DNA of 64,000 bases from Prochlorococcus marinus str. MIT 9201 (GTDB lineage Bacteria > Cyanobacteriota > Cyanobacteriia > PCC-6307 > Cyanobiaceae): positions 34,018 to 98,017 of the forward strand of contig NZ_JNAL01000015.1 in the NCBI RefSeq assembly GCF_000759955.1, given 5' to 3'. The first letter of the stretch is position 1, and each line of letters begins with the position of its first letter. This document shows positions 26,495 to 35,153 of the stretch, in pieces. Both the position numbers and the translations under genes were made by a program. The notes beneath the pieces were generated by a model. The model saw nothing but the letters and a program-made list of their open reading frames with translations. It was not told the DNA's origin and searched no databases.

Positions 26495-26722
26495 TTAATA
26501 ATTATTTGGCTTTGCAATATCTCTTTTGATTAAAGCCATTAAATAAGTGGGGGCTTTATATCTACCTGGTAGACATCTGTTTAAAGTCTCAAGATGACTC
26601 CAACAAACTGTCTTTTCTATATCTTTAACTGAGTTACCTTTTAAAATTAGTAGTCTAAGAGCTTTGCAAAATAAAGGATAACCCGCTTCTAGTTCATCTA
26701 TATTAAGCTTCGCTGCTGACAT
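26495..26722 (-). CDS. Small protein, DUF3136-like, unknown function
   Basis: A 75-residue soluble protein: SAAKLNIDELEAGYPLFCKALRL, then a LKGNSVKDIEKTVCWSHLETLN segment and an APTYLMALIKRDI tail. It resembles the small DUF3136 family of marine picocyanobacteria, but I assign this from memory of the pattern only. The helix spacing (SVKDIEKTV-x-WSHLETLNR) could be a helix-turn-helix. It is a separate gene between the carboxysome operon and ridA. Confidence 0.6.
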   Translation of the reverse strand: MSAAKLNIDELEAGYPLFCKALRLLILKGNSVKDIEKTVCWSHLETLNRCLPGRYKAPTYLMALIKRDIAKPNNY

Positions 26723-26807
26723 AGATCAAAGATGAATTATCAACTATTAATCTACATAACTATGGTGCACAATTGGCTCATATTTCAAATTTCTCAATAA
26801 TTAGAAA

Positions 26808-27200
26808 TTAATCTAGAAATGCGACGCAATCTATCTCAACTAAAACCCCTTTTGGTAGAGATGAAACTTCCACACAGGCCCTTGCTGGAGGATTTTCTTT
26901 ATTAAAAAATTCACTATATATTTTATTTACAATTTGAAAATTACCTAAGTCGGTTAAGTAAATAGTTGTTTTTATTACATCTTCTATTTTGGCTCCACCA
27001 GCTTTAAGAACTGCGGCGAGATTTTTTAAAACTTGAATAGTTTCCTTCTCTATATTACCTAAACATGTTATTTCATTTAAAGCAGGATCTATAGCAATCT
27101 GACCGGAACAATAGATAAAATCCCCAGCTTTTATTGCTTGATTATAAGGCCCGACTGGATCTGGAGCATTTGATGTTTTAATAACTTGTTTGGGTGACAT
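26808..27200 (-). CDS. ridA: RidA family enamine/imine deaminase
   Basis: A 130-residue trimeric Rid/YER057c/UK114 protein that hydrolyses reactive 2-aminoacrylate and other enamines released by PLP enzymes. Motifs are APDPVGPYNQAIKAGDFIYCSGQ at the N-terminus and NPPARACVEVSSLPKGVLVEID at the C-terminus, where Arg (PARAC) binds the carboxylate. It lies 24 bp downstream of gloB on the same strand, so the two are likely cotranscribed; both remove toxic metabolites. Confidence 0.93.
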   Translation of the reverse strand: MSPKQVIKTSNAPDPVGPYNQAIKAGDFIYCSGQIAIDPALNEITCLGNIEKETIQVLKNLAAVLKAGGAKIEDVIKTTIYLTDLGNFQIVNKIYSEFFNKENPPARACVEVSSLPKGVLVEIDCVAFLD

Positions 27201-27224
27201 TTGTTTAAGAAGATACCTATCTAT

Positions 27225-27965
27225 TTAAACCCATAAATCTTTATTTGCTCTTAAAAAGGAAAATTCTTCCAAATTCTTTGCTCTTAAAAAAAGGTTTATT
27301 TTCATCTCTTCATCAAGTAAAAATGGAATTGTCAATTCATTAAGAGAAAGTTTTTTTTCAACTTCCGAAAGTTTATTTTTTATATTTTGATCTTTAGGCT
27401 TGAGATTCAATGCCCACAGTATATTTGCCTTAGTATATTCATGCGCACAATAAATTAGGGTATTTTTTGGTAAAGATTTAATTCTTTCTAGTGAAGAATA
27501 CATTTGTTGATAAGTTCCTTCAAAAATTCTTCCACAGCCTCCAGAAAATAATGTATCACCAATAAAAAGAACAGGATTTTTCCCTCTCAAAAAGAAGGCA
27601 ATATGTGAGTTTGTATGTCCTAATACTTCAATTATTTTTACTTCTTCACCTAAGATATTCAAAGTTTCTCCATCCTCTACAGATACATTTTGAAAAGGTA
27701 TTCGCTTTCTTTCTTTGGAGGAAGCAATCACCTTTACATTTGGCCATCTTTCGATAAGGGACTTCGTCCCTCCAATGTGGTCTGAATGATGATGAGTTTG
27801 AAAAATAGCTTTTAAGTGAAAATTGTTTTCATCTAAATATCTAATTACTGGTTCGTGAACAGATGGATCTACAACAACAACAGATTTATCTTTTATCAAC
27901 AGCCAAATGACGTTATCATTTAAAACTCTAAGTCCGATTATATTGCGAGCTTTATTAAATTCCAT
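27225..27965 (-). CDS. gloB: Hydroxyacylglutathione hydrolase (glyoxalase II)
   Basis: Metallo-beta-lactamase-fold enzyme that hydrolyses S-lactoylglutathione. The [10 protein letters not shown] motif (metal ligands), [28 protein letters not shown] and [11 protein letters not shown] are all present. The frame is open to 28136, but that would place 57 unlike residues in front and run into hisG. The ATG at 27965 begins [18 protein letters not shown], a normal GloB start, giving 246 residues. It is divergent from hisG with only a 40-bp gap and cotranscribed with ridA. Confidence 0.93.
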   Translation of the reverse strand: MEFNKARNIIGLRVLNDNVIWLLIKDKSVVVVDPSVHEPVIRYLDENNFHLKAIFQTHHHSDHIGGTKSLIERWPNVKVIASSKERKRIPFQNVSVEDGETLNILGEEVKIIEVLGHTNSHIAFFLRGKNPVLFIGDTLFSGGCGRIFEGTYQQMYSSLERIKSLPKNTLIYCAHEYTKANILWALNLKPKDQNIKNKLSEVEKKLSLNELTIPFLLDEEMKINLFLRAKNLEEFSFLRANKDLWV

Positions 27966-28005
27966 TGTTAATTTAGAATGAAGAATCCTTGTAAGAAATT
28001 GATCT

Positions 28006-28644
28006 ATGTTTACTATAGCTTTACCAAAAGGAGCTCTGTTAAAAGATTCAATTTCAACTTTTAAAAGAGCAGGGTTAGATTTCTCTGCCGCGTTGGACGA
28101 AAATAATAGATCATTAACCTTTGAATCAAATTGCAAACGAGCTAAAGCTTTATTAGTGAGAAATGGAGATGTTCCTGTTTATGTAAGTTATGGTCAGGCT
28201 GATTTGGGTATTGTTGGGGACGATGTTTTACGAGAATCTGAATTAAAAGTTGCAAAGTTATTAGATTTAGGATTTGGTGGTTGTCATATGTCGTTGGCGG
28301 TTAAGAAAAATAGCAATTATTCAAAACCAACTGATCTCCCAGCAAATTGTAAAGTAGCAAGTAAATTTATAAAAACAGCAAGATCTTATTTTGAAGAATT
28401 AAATATTCCTGTAGAAATAGTTCATTTGACAGGATCAGTAGAGCTTGGACCTATTACAGGTATGGCAGAGGCAATAGTTGATTTGGTTGCAACCGGAAAG
28501 ACTCTTAAAGAAAATGGGTTAATTAAAATAGATGATCTTTTTTACTCAACTGCAAGACTAATTGGAAATCCTTTATCTATGAGGTTAGATGATAATTATC
28601 TCAGAGATACTATTTTATCAATAGAATCAACCAATGGATTATAG
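28006..28644 (+). CDS. hisG: ATP phosphoribosyltransferase, short form
   Basis: First enzyme of histidine synthesis; joins ATP and PRPP. The 212-residue short form lacks the C-terminal regulatory domain and works with HisZ in other species; no hisZ is in the window. Motifs: [34 protein letters not shown] and the PRPP loop [19 protein letters not shown]. It starts 40 bp from the divergent gloB start and ends 12 bp before the ABC transporter. Confidence 0.95.
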   Translation: MFTIALPKGALLKDSISTFKRAGLDFSAALDENNRSLTFESNCKRAKALLVRNGDVPVYVSYGQADLGIVGDDVLRESELKVAKLLDLGFGGCHMSLAVKKNSNYSKPTDLPANCKVASKFIKTARSYFEELNIPVEIVHLTGSVELGPITGMAEAIVDLVATGKTLKENGLIKIDDLFYSTARLIGNPLSMRLDDNYLRDTILSIESTNGL

Positions 28645-28656
28645 AAGATTAGCTAA

Positions 28657-30453
28657 ATGTTTTTTAAAGATTTCAGAAGGATTAAAAAGTTAGGTAAATA
28701 TTTAACTAAAGATAAAAAAACAATCTATCTAATCTTGATAGTTTTGTTACCTGTTTCTTTCTCTGGAGCTATTCAACCATTATTAGTTGGTCAAGCAATT
28801 ACTATTCTAAAGAACGAAACTACAGATGTTTGGCTAAGTAAAACTTTCTTTGGGCAGTCAATAAATGCCATAATCCTAACTTTATTTATAACTGTATTAT
28901 TCAGATTAGTTTTGCAGGGATACCAAACTTACAATATCCAAGCAGTTGGACAACGTTTGACAGCGAGAATAAGAAGAGAACTTTTTGATCATTCAATATC
29001 CTTATCTCTTAGGTATCACGATAAAATGCCTGTAGGTAAATTATTAACGAGATTAACAAATGATGTTGATGCTTTAGCCGAGGTTTTTGGTAGTGGGGCG
29101 GTTGGAGTCATTGCAGACTTCGTCAGTCTGATAGTAATTTCTTTGACAATGTTATCAATTGATCGAGGACTTGCCATTTTATTACTTTTGACTCAAATCC
29201 CAGTTTCATATTTTATTATTTGGCTTCAAAAACGTTATAGAAGAGCCAATTATCAAGTGAGGGAAGAATTGTCTCAACTCAACTCTGATTTTCAAGAGAA
29301 TCTGCAAGGTTTAGAAGTCGTTCAGATGTTCAGAAGAGAGGCTTTTAATAGCAAGAAATTTTCCAAAACTGGAATTGCTTATAAAAAAGCAGTTAATGGA
29401 ACAATATTTTATGATAGTAGTATTTCGGCATTTATAGAATGGATTTCTCTCGCCGCAGTTTCCTTGGTTTTGGCAGTTGGAGGATATCTTGTTACTTCTG
29501 GAAATATTGGTTTAGGAACATTAACAACCTTTATTTTATATTCCCAAAGACTTTTTGAGCCTTTAAGGCAGCTTGCAGAAAGATTTACTCAAATACAAGG
29601 AGGGTTAACAGCTGTTGAAAGAATAAACGAATTATTGGATGAAGAAATACAGATTAAGGACTCTAATTCCGCAAAACATTTTTTAGAAAGTGCTAAAAAT
29701 GTAATTAAAAAATTTAAGGGCAAAATTGAGTTTAAGAATGTTAGTTTTTTCTACAACGAAGGAGAATATATCATAAAGAATTTATCTTTTAAGATCAATC
29801 CAGGAGAGCATGTGGCTTTTGTAGGGCCAACTGGATCAGGTAAGTCGACCATAATAAGACTGTTATGTAGATTATATGAACCTCAATCAGGCCAAATTTT
29901 AATCGACGATATAAATATCAAAGATATTCCTATTGCAACTCTTAGAAATATGTTGGGAGTAGTTTTGCAAGATACCTTTATCTTTAGTGGAAATGTCGCA
30001 GATAATTTAAAACTAAATTCGAATGTAGACAATATTGAATTAGAAAATCTTTGTAACGAATTGGGGTTAGATAATTTGTTAAAAAAATTACCAGAAGGTT
30101 TGAACACCTTACTAAGAGAAAGAGGGGGGAATCTTTCCTCTGGAGAGAGGCAACTTCTTTCTGTAGCTCGAGTAGCGATTAGAAATCCTGTTGTTTTAAT
30201 AATGGACGAAGCAACAGCTTTTATGGATCCGTCTACAGAAGCTACTTTGCAGAAAGATCTTGAGAGGATTCTTTCAAAAAGAACAGCATTAGTAATAGCT
30301 CATAGATTAGCTACTATTGAAAGCTCTGATAAGATTTTAGTCTTAAAAGGAGGATCATTAGTTGAAGAAGGATCACATAGTGAATTGAGACTGAAAAAAG
30401 GTTTATATTTTCAGCTCTCTGAACTTCAACAAAAAGGATTAGCTAATTTTTAA
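28657..30453 (+). CDS. ABC exporter, fused permease-ATPase
   Basis: A 598-residue half-transporter: about six transmembrane helices in residues 20-310, then an ATPase domain with Walker A GPTGSGKST (about 390), signature LSSGERQLLSVARVA, Walker B VVLIMDEATA and an H-loop IAHRLATIE. It matches the MsbA/MdlB multidrug or lipid exporter type, acting as a dimer in the inner membrane. The substrate cannot be read. It begins 12 bp after hisG and its stop overlaps the start of the GNAT gene (TAATG), so they are cotranscribed. Confidence 0.9.
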   Translation: MFFKDFRRIKKLGKYLTKDKKTIYLILIVLLPVSFSGAIQPLLVGQAITILKNETTDVWLSKTFFGQSINAIILTLFITVLFRLVLQGYQTYNIQAVGQRLTARIRRELFDHSISLSLRYHDKMPVGKLLTRLTNDVDALAEVFGSGAVGVIADFVSLIVISLTMLSIDRGLAILLLLTQIPVSYFIIWLQKRYRRANYQVREELSQLNSDFQENLQGLEVVQMFRREAFNSKKFSKTGIAYKKAVNGTIFYDSSISAFIEWISLAAVSLVLAVGGYLVTSGNIGLGTLTTFILYSQRLFEPLRQLAERFTQIQGGLTAVERINELLDEEIQIKDSNSAKHFLESAKNVIKKFKGKIEFKNVSFFYNEGEYIIKNLSFKINPGEHVAFVGPTGSGKSTIIRLLCRLYEPQSGQILIDDINIKDIPIATLRNMLGVVLQDTFIFSGNVADNLKLNSNVDNIELENLCNELGLDNLLKKLPEGLNTLLRERGGNLSSGERQLLSVARVAIRNPVVLIMDEATAFMDPSTEATLQKDLERILSKRTALVIAHRLATIESSDKILVLKGGSLVEEGSHSELRLKKGLYFQLSELQQKGLANF

Positions 30454-30983
30454 TGATTTTTAGAAACCAAGGTTCATCAATAAAAAAATCAAGCAGTTTA
30501 TCTAGAAATGAGCTGAAAGACATCTATGGTCTAAATTCCTATGAATTCACACAAAAAAATAAAGAAGAAATATTTGTATGCAGTAAAAATAAAGAGTTAG
30601 ATCTAATAGAGCTTGATCAACTTTTGCAAAGTGTTGGTTGGAGCAGAAGGCCCATAAGGAGAGTTAAAAGAGCTTTGGATTTTAGTATTTTGGTTGTTGG
30701 GCTATGGCGTCATGATGATAAGTTTCCAAGGCTTGTAGGATTCGCTAGATGTACTGGCGATGGAATTCTGGAAGCAACAGTTTGGGATGTTGCTGTTAAT
30801 CCTGTCTATCAAGGACTAGGATTGGGGAAAGAGTTAATGAAATATATTCTTAAAGAATTAAAAAATATTGGTATTTCTAAAGTTACCCTTTTCGCTGATG
30901 CGGAGGTGGTTGCTTTTTACAAAAGACAAGGTTGGACTTTAGAACCAAGAGGCTCTAAATGTGCTTTTTGGTATGCAAATTAA
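30453..30983 (+). CDS. GNAT-family N-acetyltransferase
   Basis: A 176-residue acetyl-CoA-dependent transferase. The GNAT core is visible as ATVWDVAVNPVYQGLGLGKELM (the Q/RxxGxG/A pyrophosphate loop is QGLGLG) and VTLFADAEVVAFYKRQGW (C-terminal strand and FY-K-GF motif). An N-terminal ~45-residue extension is Ser/Asn/Lys rich. The substrate is unknown. It overlaps the ABC gene by one base and converges with no gap on the glycosyltransferase at 30984. Family NAT in picocyanobacteria often is annotated only as acetyltransferase. Confidence 0.88.
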   Translation: MIFRNQGSSIKKSSSLSRNELKDIYGLNSYEFTQKNKEEIFVCSKNKELDLIELDQLLQSVGWSRRPIRRVKRALDFSILVVGLWRHDDKFPRLVGFARCTGDGILEATVWDVAVNPVYQGLGLGKELMKYILKELKNIGISKVTLFADAEVVAFYKRQGWTLEPRGSKCAFWYAN

Positions 30984-31667
30984 TCATTTTTTGTAGTATT
31001 CAGAATATATAGATTTTGTCGATTCGCCTTTTAACCATCTTCTTCTAAAGTGCCAGTTTTTAATTGCTTGGAGAAAAATATTAGTTCTTTCCCATTTCCT
31101 TGAACTTATAAAAATAGGTAAATTTAATTGTTTTAAATCTTTTTTTTTGTTTAATCTCCTTAAAAAATCTACGTCTTCCATTAAAGGTATTTTTCTAAAA
31201 CCATCATTTTTAAAATAAGTATTTCTATGAATTATTAAACCTTGATCACCATACGGTTTTTTAAAATATTGACTTCTAAAATTTACAAGAATCTCCAGGA
31301 CTCTATAAATTATTTTTTTATTATTAATTTTAAATTTAAAATAGAAAATATAATCTTTGTCTCCATTTAAAATTGAATTTATCTTTCTAAACCAATCATT
31401 AGTTAATCTTGTATCTGCATGCAAAAATATGAGCCATTCTCCTTTTGAGTTGTTAGCACCCATATCTAATTGTAAACCTCGATTCCTTTCTTTGGCTTTA
31501 TATACTTTTGCTCCGTAAATATTTGCTATATCAATAGTTTTATCATCACTACCACAGTCAACAACAATAATTTCTCCTTCCTTCTGAATGATTGATAAAT
31601 CTGAAAGCAATAATGGTAAATTATTTGCTTCATTGATAGTTGGAATGATGATTGAGATCTTACACAA
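30984..31667 (-). CDS. Glycosyltransferase family 2, TIGR04283 type
   Basis: A 227-residue GT-A glycosyltransferase: SIIIPTINEANNLPLLLSDL at the start, VDCGSDDKTIDIA, then the DxD-type FLHADTRL. It resembles TIGR04283, the second enzyme of a pair often encoded together in marine bacteria and cyanobacteria near radical-SAM or arsenosugar genes. It lies 5 bp after the TIGR04282-like gene and both probably act in one pathway. No rSAM gene is in the window, so its acceptor is unknown. Confidence 0.8.
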   Translation of the reverse strand: MCKISIIIPTINEANNLPLLLSDLSIIQKEGEIIVVDCGSDDKTIDIANIYGAKVYKAKERNRGLQLDMGANNSKGEWLIFLHADTRLTNDWFRKINSILNGDKDYIFYFKFKINNKKIIYRVLEILVNFRSQYFKKPYGDQGLIIHRNTYFKNDGFRKIPLMEDVDFLRRLNKKKDLKQLNLPIFISSRKWERTNIFLQAIKNWHFRRRWLKGESTKSIYSEYYKK

Positions 31668-31672
31668 TGTGA

Positions 31673-32326
31673 TTACTTTCTATTTTCAATATCAATGATT
31701 GTATCTACATCTATTTTTTTATGCAAAAACTTATATTTTAATTTTTTATTAGTAAAGTTATCTATTGTATTTTGAAGAACATATTCATTCCCCCACTTAA
31801 TATTGATAAAAGGTAAATATGTATGCTTTAAAATTATTTTTTCAGATAAACCAATAAGCCAATATCCTCCATCATTTGATGGCCCCAAAATAAGATCATT
31901 TTGATTTAGCTCTTTTAGAGTATGCAGTAAATCTTGATGGCATAGATCTGGAAGGTCAGTACCAATAAAAATAATATTTTTGATCTTATTTTGAATGCAA
32001 AATTTTTTGTTAATAATTATTTGCCGTTTCATTTTTTCTCCCAAGCAGCCTTTCCCCTGCAAATTATATTTTTTGATACCTAATTCATTAGACCATCTTT
32101 TACAATTTCTTAGCCCTAAACCAGAAATAGCTAAAGAAATATCAATTATTTTATTTTTTTGGAGAGATTTTGCGACTGAAATAGTGTGTTTTGTCATCAC
32201 ACTTTGAACTTTTGCAGAATTACTTTTGCCTATATCTTTTGATAATCTGGTTTTGCATCTTCCAAAAGCATGCCATTTTGCCATGATAATTAGTAGAGCT
32301 TTGTCCAATGCTTTTGAATGATTCAA
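31673..32326 (-). CDS. TIGR04282-type glycosyltransferase (DUF2064)
   Basis: A 217-residue nucleotide-diphosphosugar-type transferase related to CofC/MobA folds: LLIIMAKWHAFGRCKTRLSKDIG with KTR at the nucleotide site, IIFIGTDLPDL with an acidic metal site, then LILGPSNDGGYWLIGL. This family (DUF2064) includes ArsS-associated glycosyltransferases for arsenosugar synthesis. It is the first gene of a two-gene leftward unit with the TIGR04283 gene, divergent from dnaA by 150 bp. An arsenosugar role is suggested by family context only. Confidence 0.75.
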   Translation of the reverse strand: MNHSKALDKALLIIMAKWHAFGRCKTRLSKDIGKSNSAKVQSVMTKHTISVAKSLQKNKIIDISLAISGLGLRNCKRWSNELGIKKYNLQGKGCLGEKMKRQIIINKKFCIQNKIKNIIFIGTDLPDLCHQDLLHTLKELNQNDLILGPSNDGGYWLIGLSEKIILKHTYLPFINIKWGNEYVLQNTIDNFTNKKLKYKFLHKKIDVDTIIDIENRK

Positions 32327-32476
32327 ATTTATTATATGCCTATTAAAAATATAAAAATTTTTTTTATAAAGTTAGATTATGCATTGTTAAATATTTTTAA
32401 ATTTGTCGTGATCTTATGATTTGATAATGGCCAATTATTAAATTCCAACTAGATTAATAATCTATAGAATAAAATT
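32327..32476. other. 150-bp divergent gap before dnaA, no DnaA boxes seen
   Basis: A very A+T-rich gap between the glycosyltransferase pair and dnaA. I found no TTATCCACA/TTTTCCACA-like box and no neighbouring dnaN, so no origin is supported here. No open frame or clear -10 was chosen. Confidence 0.4.
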
Positions 32477-33871
32477 TTGCAAGCAATTAATCCTATTTGG
32501 ACGGAAGTTCAACAATCACTCCAAAAAACTTTAAGTAAGCCTTCATTTGAGACATGGATAAGGCCTGCTAAGTTTAATTGTTTTGAGAATGGCTTATTGA
32601 CTTTAATAGCTCCAAATACATTTTCCAGTGATTGGTTAAGAAAGAATTATTGTGAAACTATTGAAAAAGCTGCAAAAGAAATTTGCGGCCATGATGTTAA
32701 AGTTGTTTTTAAATCTGAAACAAATGTAAGTAGCGATTTAATAAAAAAAGATAACCTAGATGAACAGAACCTTAATCATAAAACAAAATCATTTGCTAAT
32801 AATAGCCAAGATATTACTTCAAAAAATAGATCCAGAAATCCAAACGGTTTAAATTTGCGTTACGTCTTTAAAAGATTTGTTGTAGGTCCAAATAGTAGGT
32901 TAGCTCATGCTGCAGCTTTAGCAGTTGCGGAATCTCCCGGGAGAGAATTCAATCCATTATTTATATGTGGCGGTGTAGGTCTTGGTAAAACTCATTTAAT
33001 GCAAGCAATAGGTCATTATCGAGTAGAAATAGATCCAGAAGCAAAAGTCAAATATGTATCTACAGAGACTTTTACTAACGATGTTATTAGTGGCATCAGG
33101 AGAGATGGAATGACAGCTATAAGAGATAAATATAGAAATGTAGATTTAATTTTAATAGACGATATACAGTTCTTAGAAGGTAAGGAGTATACACAAGAAG
33201 AATTTTTTCATACTTTCAATGCCCTTCATGAATCAGGAAGTCAAATAGTTATTGCAAGTGATAGGCCCCCTAATCAATTATCTGGAATTCAAGAGAGATT
33301 AATTTCTAGATTTTCAATGGGCATGACTGCAGATATTCAGCCCCCCGATCTTGAAACGAGGACTGCCATCCTACAAAAAAAAGCAGAACTAGAGAGAATG
33401 AGTCTACCAAGAGATTTAATCCAATTTATAGCAGGAAGATTCACTTCAAATATTCGAGAATTGGAGGGGGCATTTACTAGAGCTGTTGCATTTGCGTCCA
33501 TAACAGGCTTACCAATGACTGTTCAATCAATTGCTCCAATGCTTGATCCGAATAGTGTTGGAGTAGTTGTTACTCCAAAACAAGTCATTAACAAAGTGTC
33601 AGATTTCTTTAAAGTTTCTACTGATGAATTAATTAGCTCAAGTAGGAGAAAACCAGTAAGTCAAGCTAGACAAATAGGTATGTATCTTATGCGACATGGA
33701 ACCGATCTAAGCCTACCAAGAATTGGAGATGAATTTGGGGGCAAAGACCACACAACAGTTATGTATGCTATAGAACAGGTTGAAAAAAAATTGTCTATTG
33801 ATCCTAATATTGCAAGTCAAGTTCAGAAAATAAGAGATTTACTTCAAATAGATTCAAGAAAGAATACATAG
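32477..33871 (+). CDS. dnaA: Chromosomal replication initiator DnaA
   Basis: AAA+ initiator that opens the origin. The 464 residues show domain I ([21 protein letters not shown]), a polar linker at 80-125, domain III with Walker [10 protein letters not shown], Walker [10 protein letters not shown] and sensor II, and domain IV ending with the DNA-binding signature [11 protein letters not shown]. The TTG start ([11 protein letters not shown]) has no ATG alternative that keeps domain I. It stands alone, beside glycosyltransferases and a GST gene; in Prochlorococcus dnaA is not linked to dnaN. Confidence 0.97.
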   Translation: MQAINPIWTEVQQSLQKTLSKPSFETWIRPAKFNCFENGLLTLIAPNTFSSDWLRKNYCETIEKAAKEICGHDVKVVFKSETNVSSDLIKKDNLDEQNLNHKTKSFANNSQDITSKNRSRNPNGLNLRYVFKRFVVGPNSRLAHAAALAVAESPGREFNPLFICGGVGLGKTHLMQAIGHYRVEIDPEAKVKYVSTETFTNDVISGIRRDGMTAIRDKYRNVDLILIDDIQFLEGKEYTQEEFFHTFNALHESGSQIVIASDRPPNQLSGIQERLISRFSMGMTADIQPPDLETRTAILQKKAELERMSLPRDLIQFIAGRFTSNIRELEGAFTRAVAFASITGLPMTVQSIAPMLDPNSVGVVVTPKQVINKVSDFFKVSTDELISSSRRKPVSQARQIGMYLMRHGTDLSLPRIGDEFGGKDHTTVMYAIEQVEKKLSIDPNIASQVQKIRDLLQIDSRKNT

Positions 33872-35101
33872 TTAATTAGAAATGAAATTTTTAGGATCTT
33901 GATCATATCTATGATTGAGCGGTAACTTATCTATATTATTGTTATCACTTAGTAATTCAATTTTATTTAATGATTGTCTTAATAATCTTGCGGAAATAAT
34001 AGGCATATCTCTTGGAACTGAGATTCTATTTTTTAAGTACTTAAGAGATTTTCCTGAAATTGTCTCAGGTACTCGAACTTCACCTGTGACCATATGTGTC
34101 AAAGCTGATCTCAAAGATTCATCAAAGGTTTCTCTATTATATGGGTTTACTTTTAGTAAATTGTCCTTATGCTTTATTACTCTTTTAAGAGCAATTTTGG
34201 CGAAATATTTTGAATCATAATTTTTATTTAATTCATAATTACCAAAACCCTTTCCCGTATCAATTAACTTAGAGAAAGTAATCTGCTGTTCATTGATTTC
34301 TGTATAACATCCACCCATTTGTGGCGGTAAATCATGAGAGTGAGTATGAAAATCTCCCTGAGTTCCTCTATATGCACTTGTCCCTTCAAAAAGGGTAAGC
34401 CAGTTATCTACATGACGGTAATTAGATCTTAAATTAAACCCTTTGTAATATATAAGTGATGCATTCATTCTTTCCATATAGGGAATAAAAATTATATCTC
34501 CAACACCAGGTTCAATATCTCCAGTATTAGATACTGATGGATCAACAAACCCTAATTTTGTCTTACTTAAGATTTCATCGAATTTAGAAATGGATTCTTT
34601 AAATCTTTTTTTTCTAAAAGAGTTATCTATAAAATTAAAACTTTCTCGGCAGAGCCAATTACACCAAGATCTGAAAATTTCTCTTTCTAATTCTCTAATC
34701 TTTATAAGGTTACTAGATGTTATAAAAGATCCAAGTGCCCCAAATTTATTTTCTAAAAAAGCTATAATATTGTCGCTTTCAGTTATGACTTGCCCTTGAA
34801 ATTCAATTGCAGGTAATTTACCCGATCTGACTTTATCGAGGAACCAACTTTCTTTTTGGCCGTAGCAAAACATATTTATTTTTTTGACTCTATATGGAAT
34901 TCTCTTATATTCAAGCCATAACCATATTTTCTGACAATAAGGACACCAAGAATGCCTATCCCTATAGAGGGTAATTAGCACATCATTTTCAGTATGTCCA
35001 AATAATCTTAAATTTGCATAGGAGTTATTTATACCATTGACTCTGTCAAGATCTTCAACTTCATACTTATTTAAATTATCCCATGTCAAAATCCCATTCA
35101 T
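33872..35101 (-). CDS. Glutathione S-transferase-fold protein, long form
   Basis: A 409-residue protein with an N-terminal thioredoxin-like GST domain: ITLYRDRHSWCPYCQKIWLWLE with a CPYC glutaredoxin-like motif, then LPAIEFQGQVITESDNIIAFLE (glutathione site). A GST C-terminal helical domain follows to about 250; the last ~150 residues (HSHDLPPQMGGCYTEINEQ and a helical tail) are not part of ordinary GSTs. It converges with no gap on dnaA and is divergent from gor by 52 bp. The CPYC motif suggests thiol-transfer activity; the substrate is unknown. Confidence 0.85.
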   Translation of the reverse strand: MNGILTWDNLNKYEVEDLDRVNGINNSYANLRLFGHTENDVLITLYRDRHSWCPYCQKIWLWLEYKRIPYRVKKINMFCYGQKESWFLDKVRSGKLPAIEFQGQVITESDNIIAFLENKFGALGSFITSSNLIKIRELEREIFRSWCNWLCRESFNFIDNSFRKKRFKESISKFDEILSKTKLGFVDPSVSNTGDIEPGVGDIIFIPYMERMNASLIYYKGFNLRSNYRHVDNWLTLFEGTSAYRGTQGDFHTHSHDLPPQMGGCYTEINEQQITFSKLIDTGKGFGNYELNKNYDSKYFAKIALKRVIKHKDNLLKVNPYNRETFDESLRSALTHMVTGEVRVPETISGKSLKYLKNRISVPRDMPIISARLLRQSLNKIELLSDNNNIDKLPLNHRYDQDPKNFISN

Positions 35102-35153
35102 TATTTGAATTGAAGCTATAAACTAACGTTATAATAATTGATTAAAAAAAGTC

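Noticed and set aside
27225..28136. A longer gloB of 303 residues beginning at 28136
   Set aside because: The extra 57 residues are unlike any glyoxalase II, are antisense to the hisG 5' end, and the normal start is ATG 27965.
32327..32476. Replication origin upstream of dnaA
   Set aside because: No DnaA-box cluster seen and no dnaN next door; the gap is simply A+T rich.
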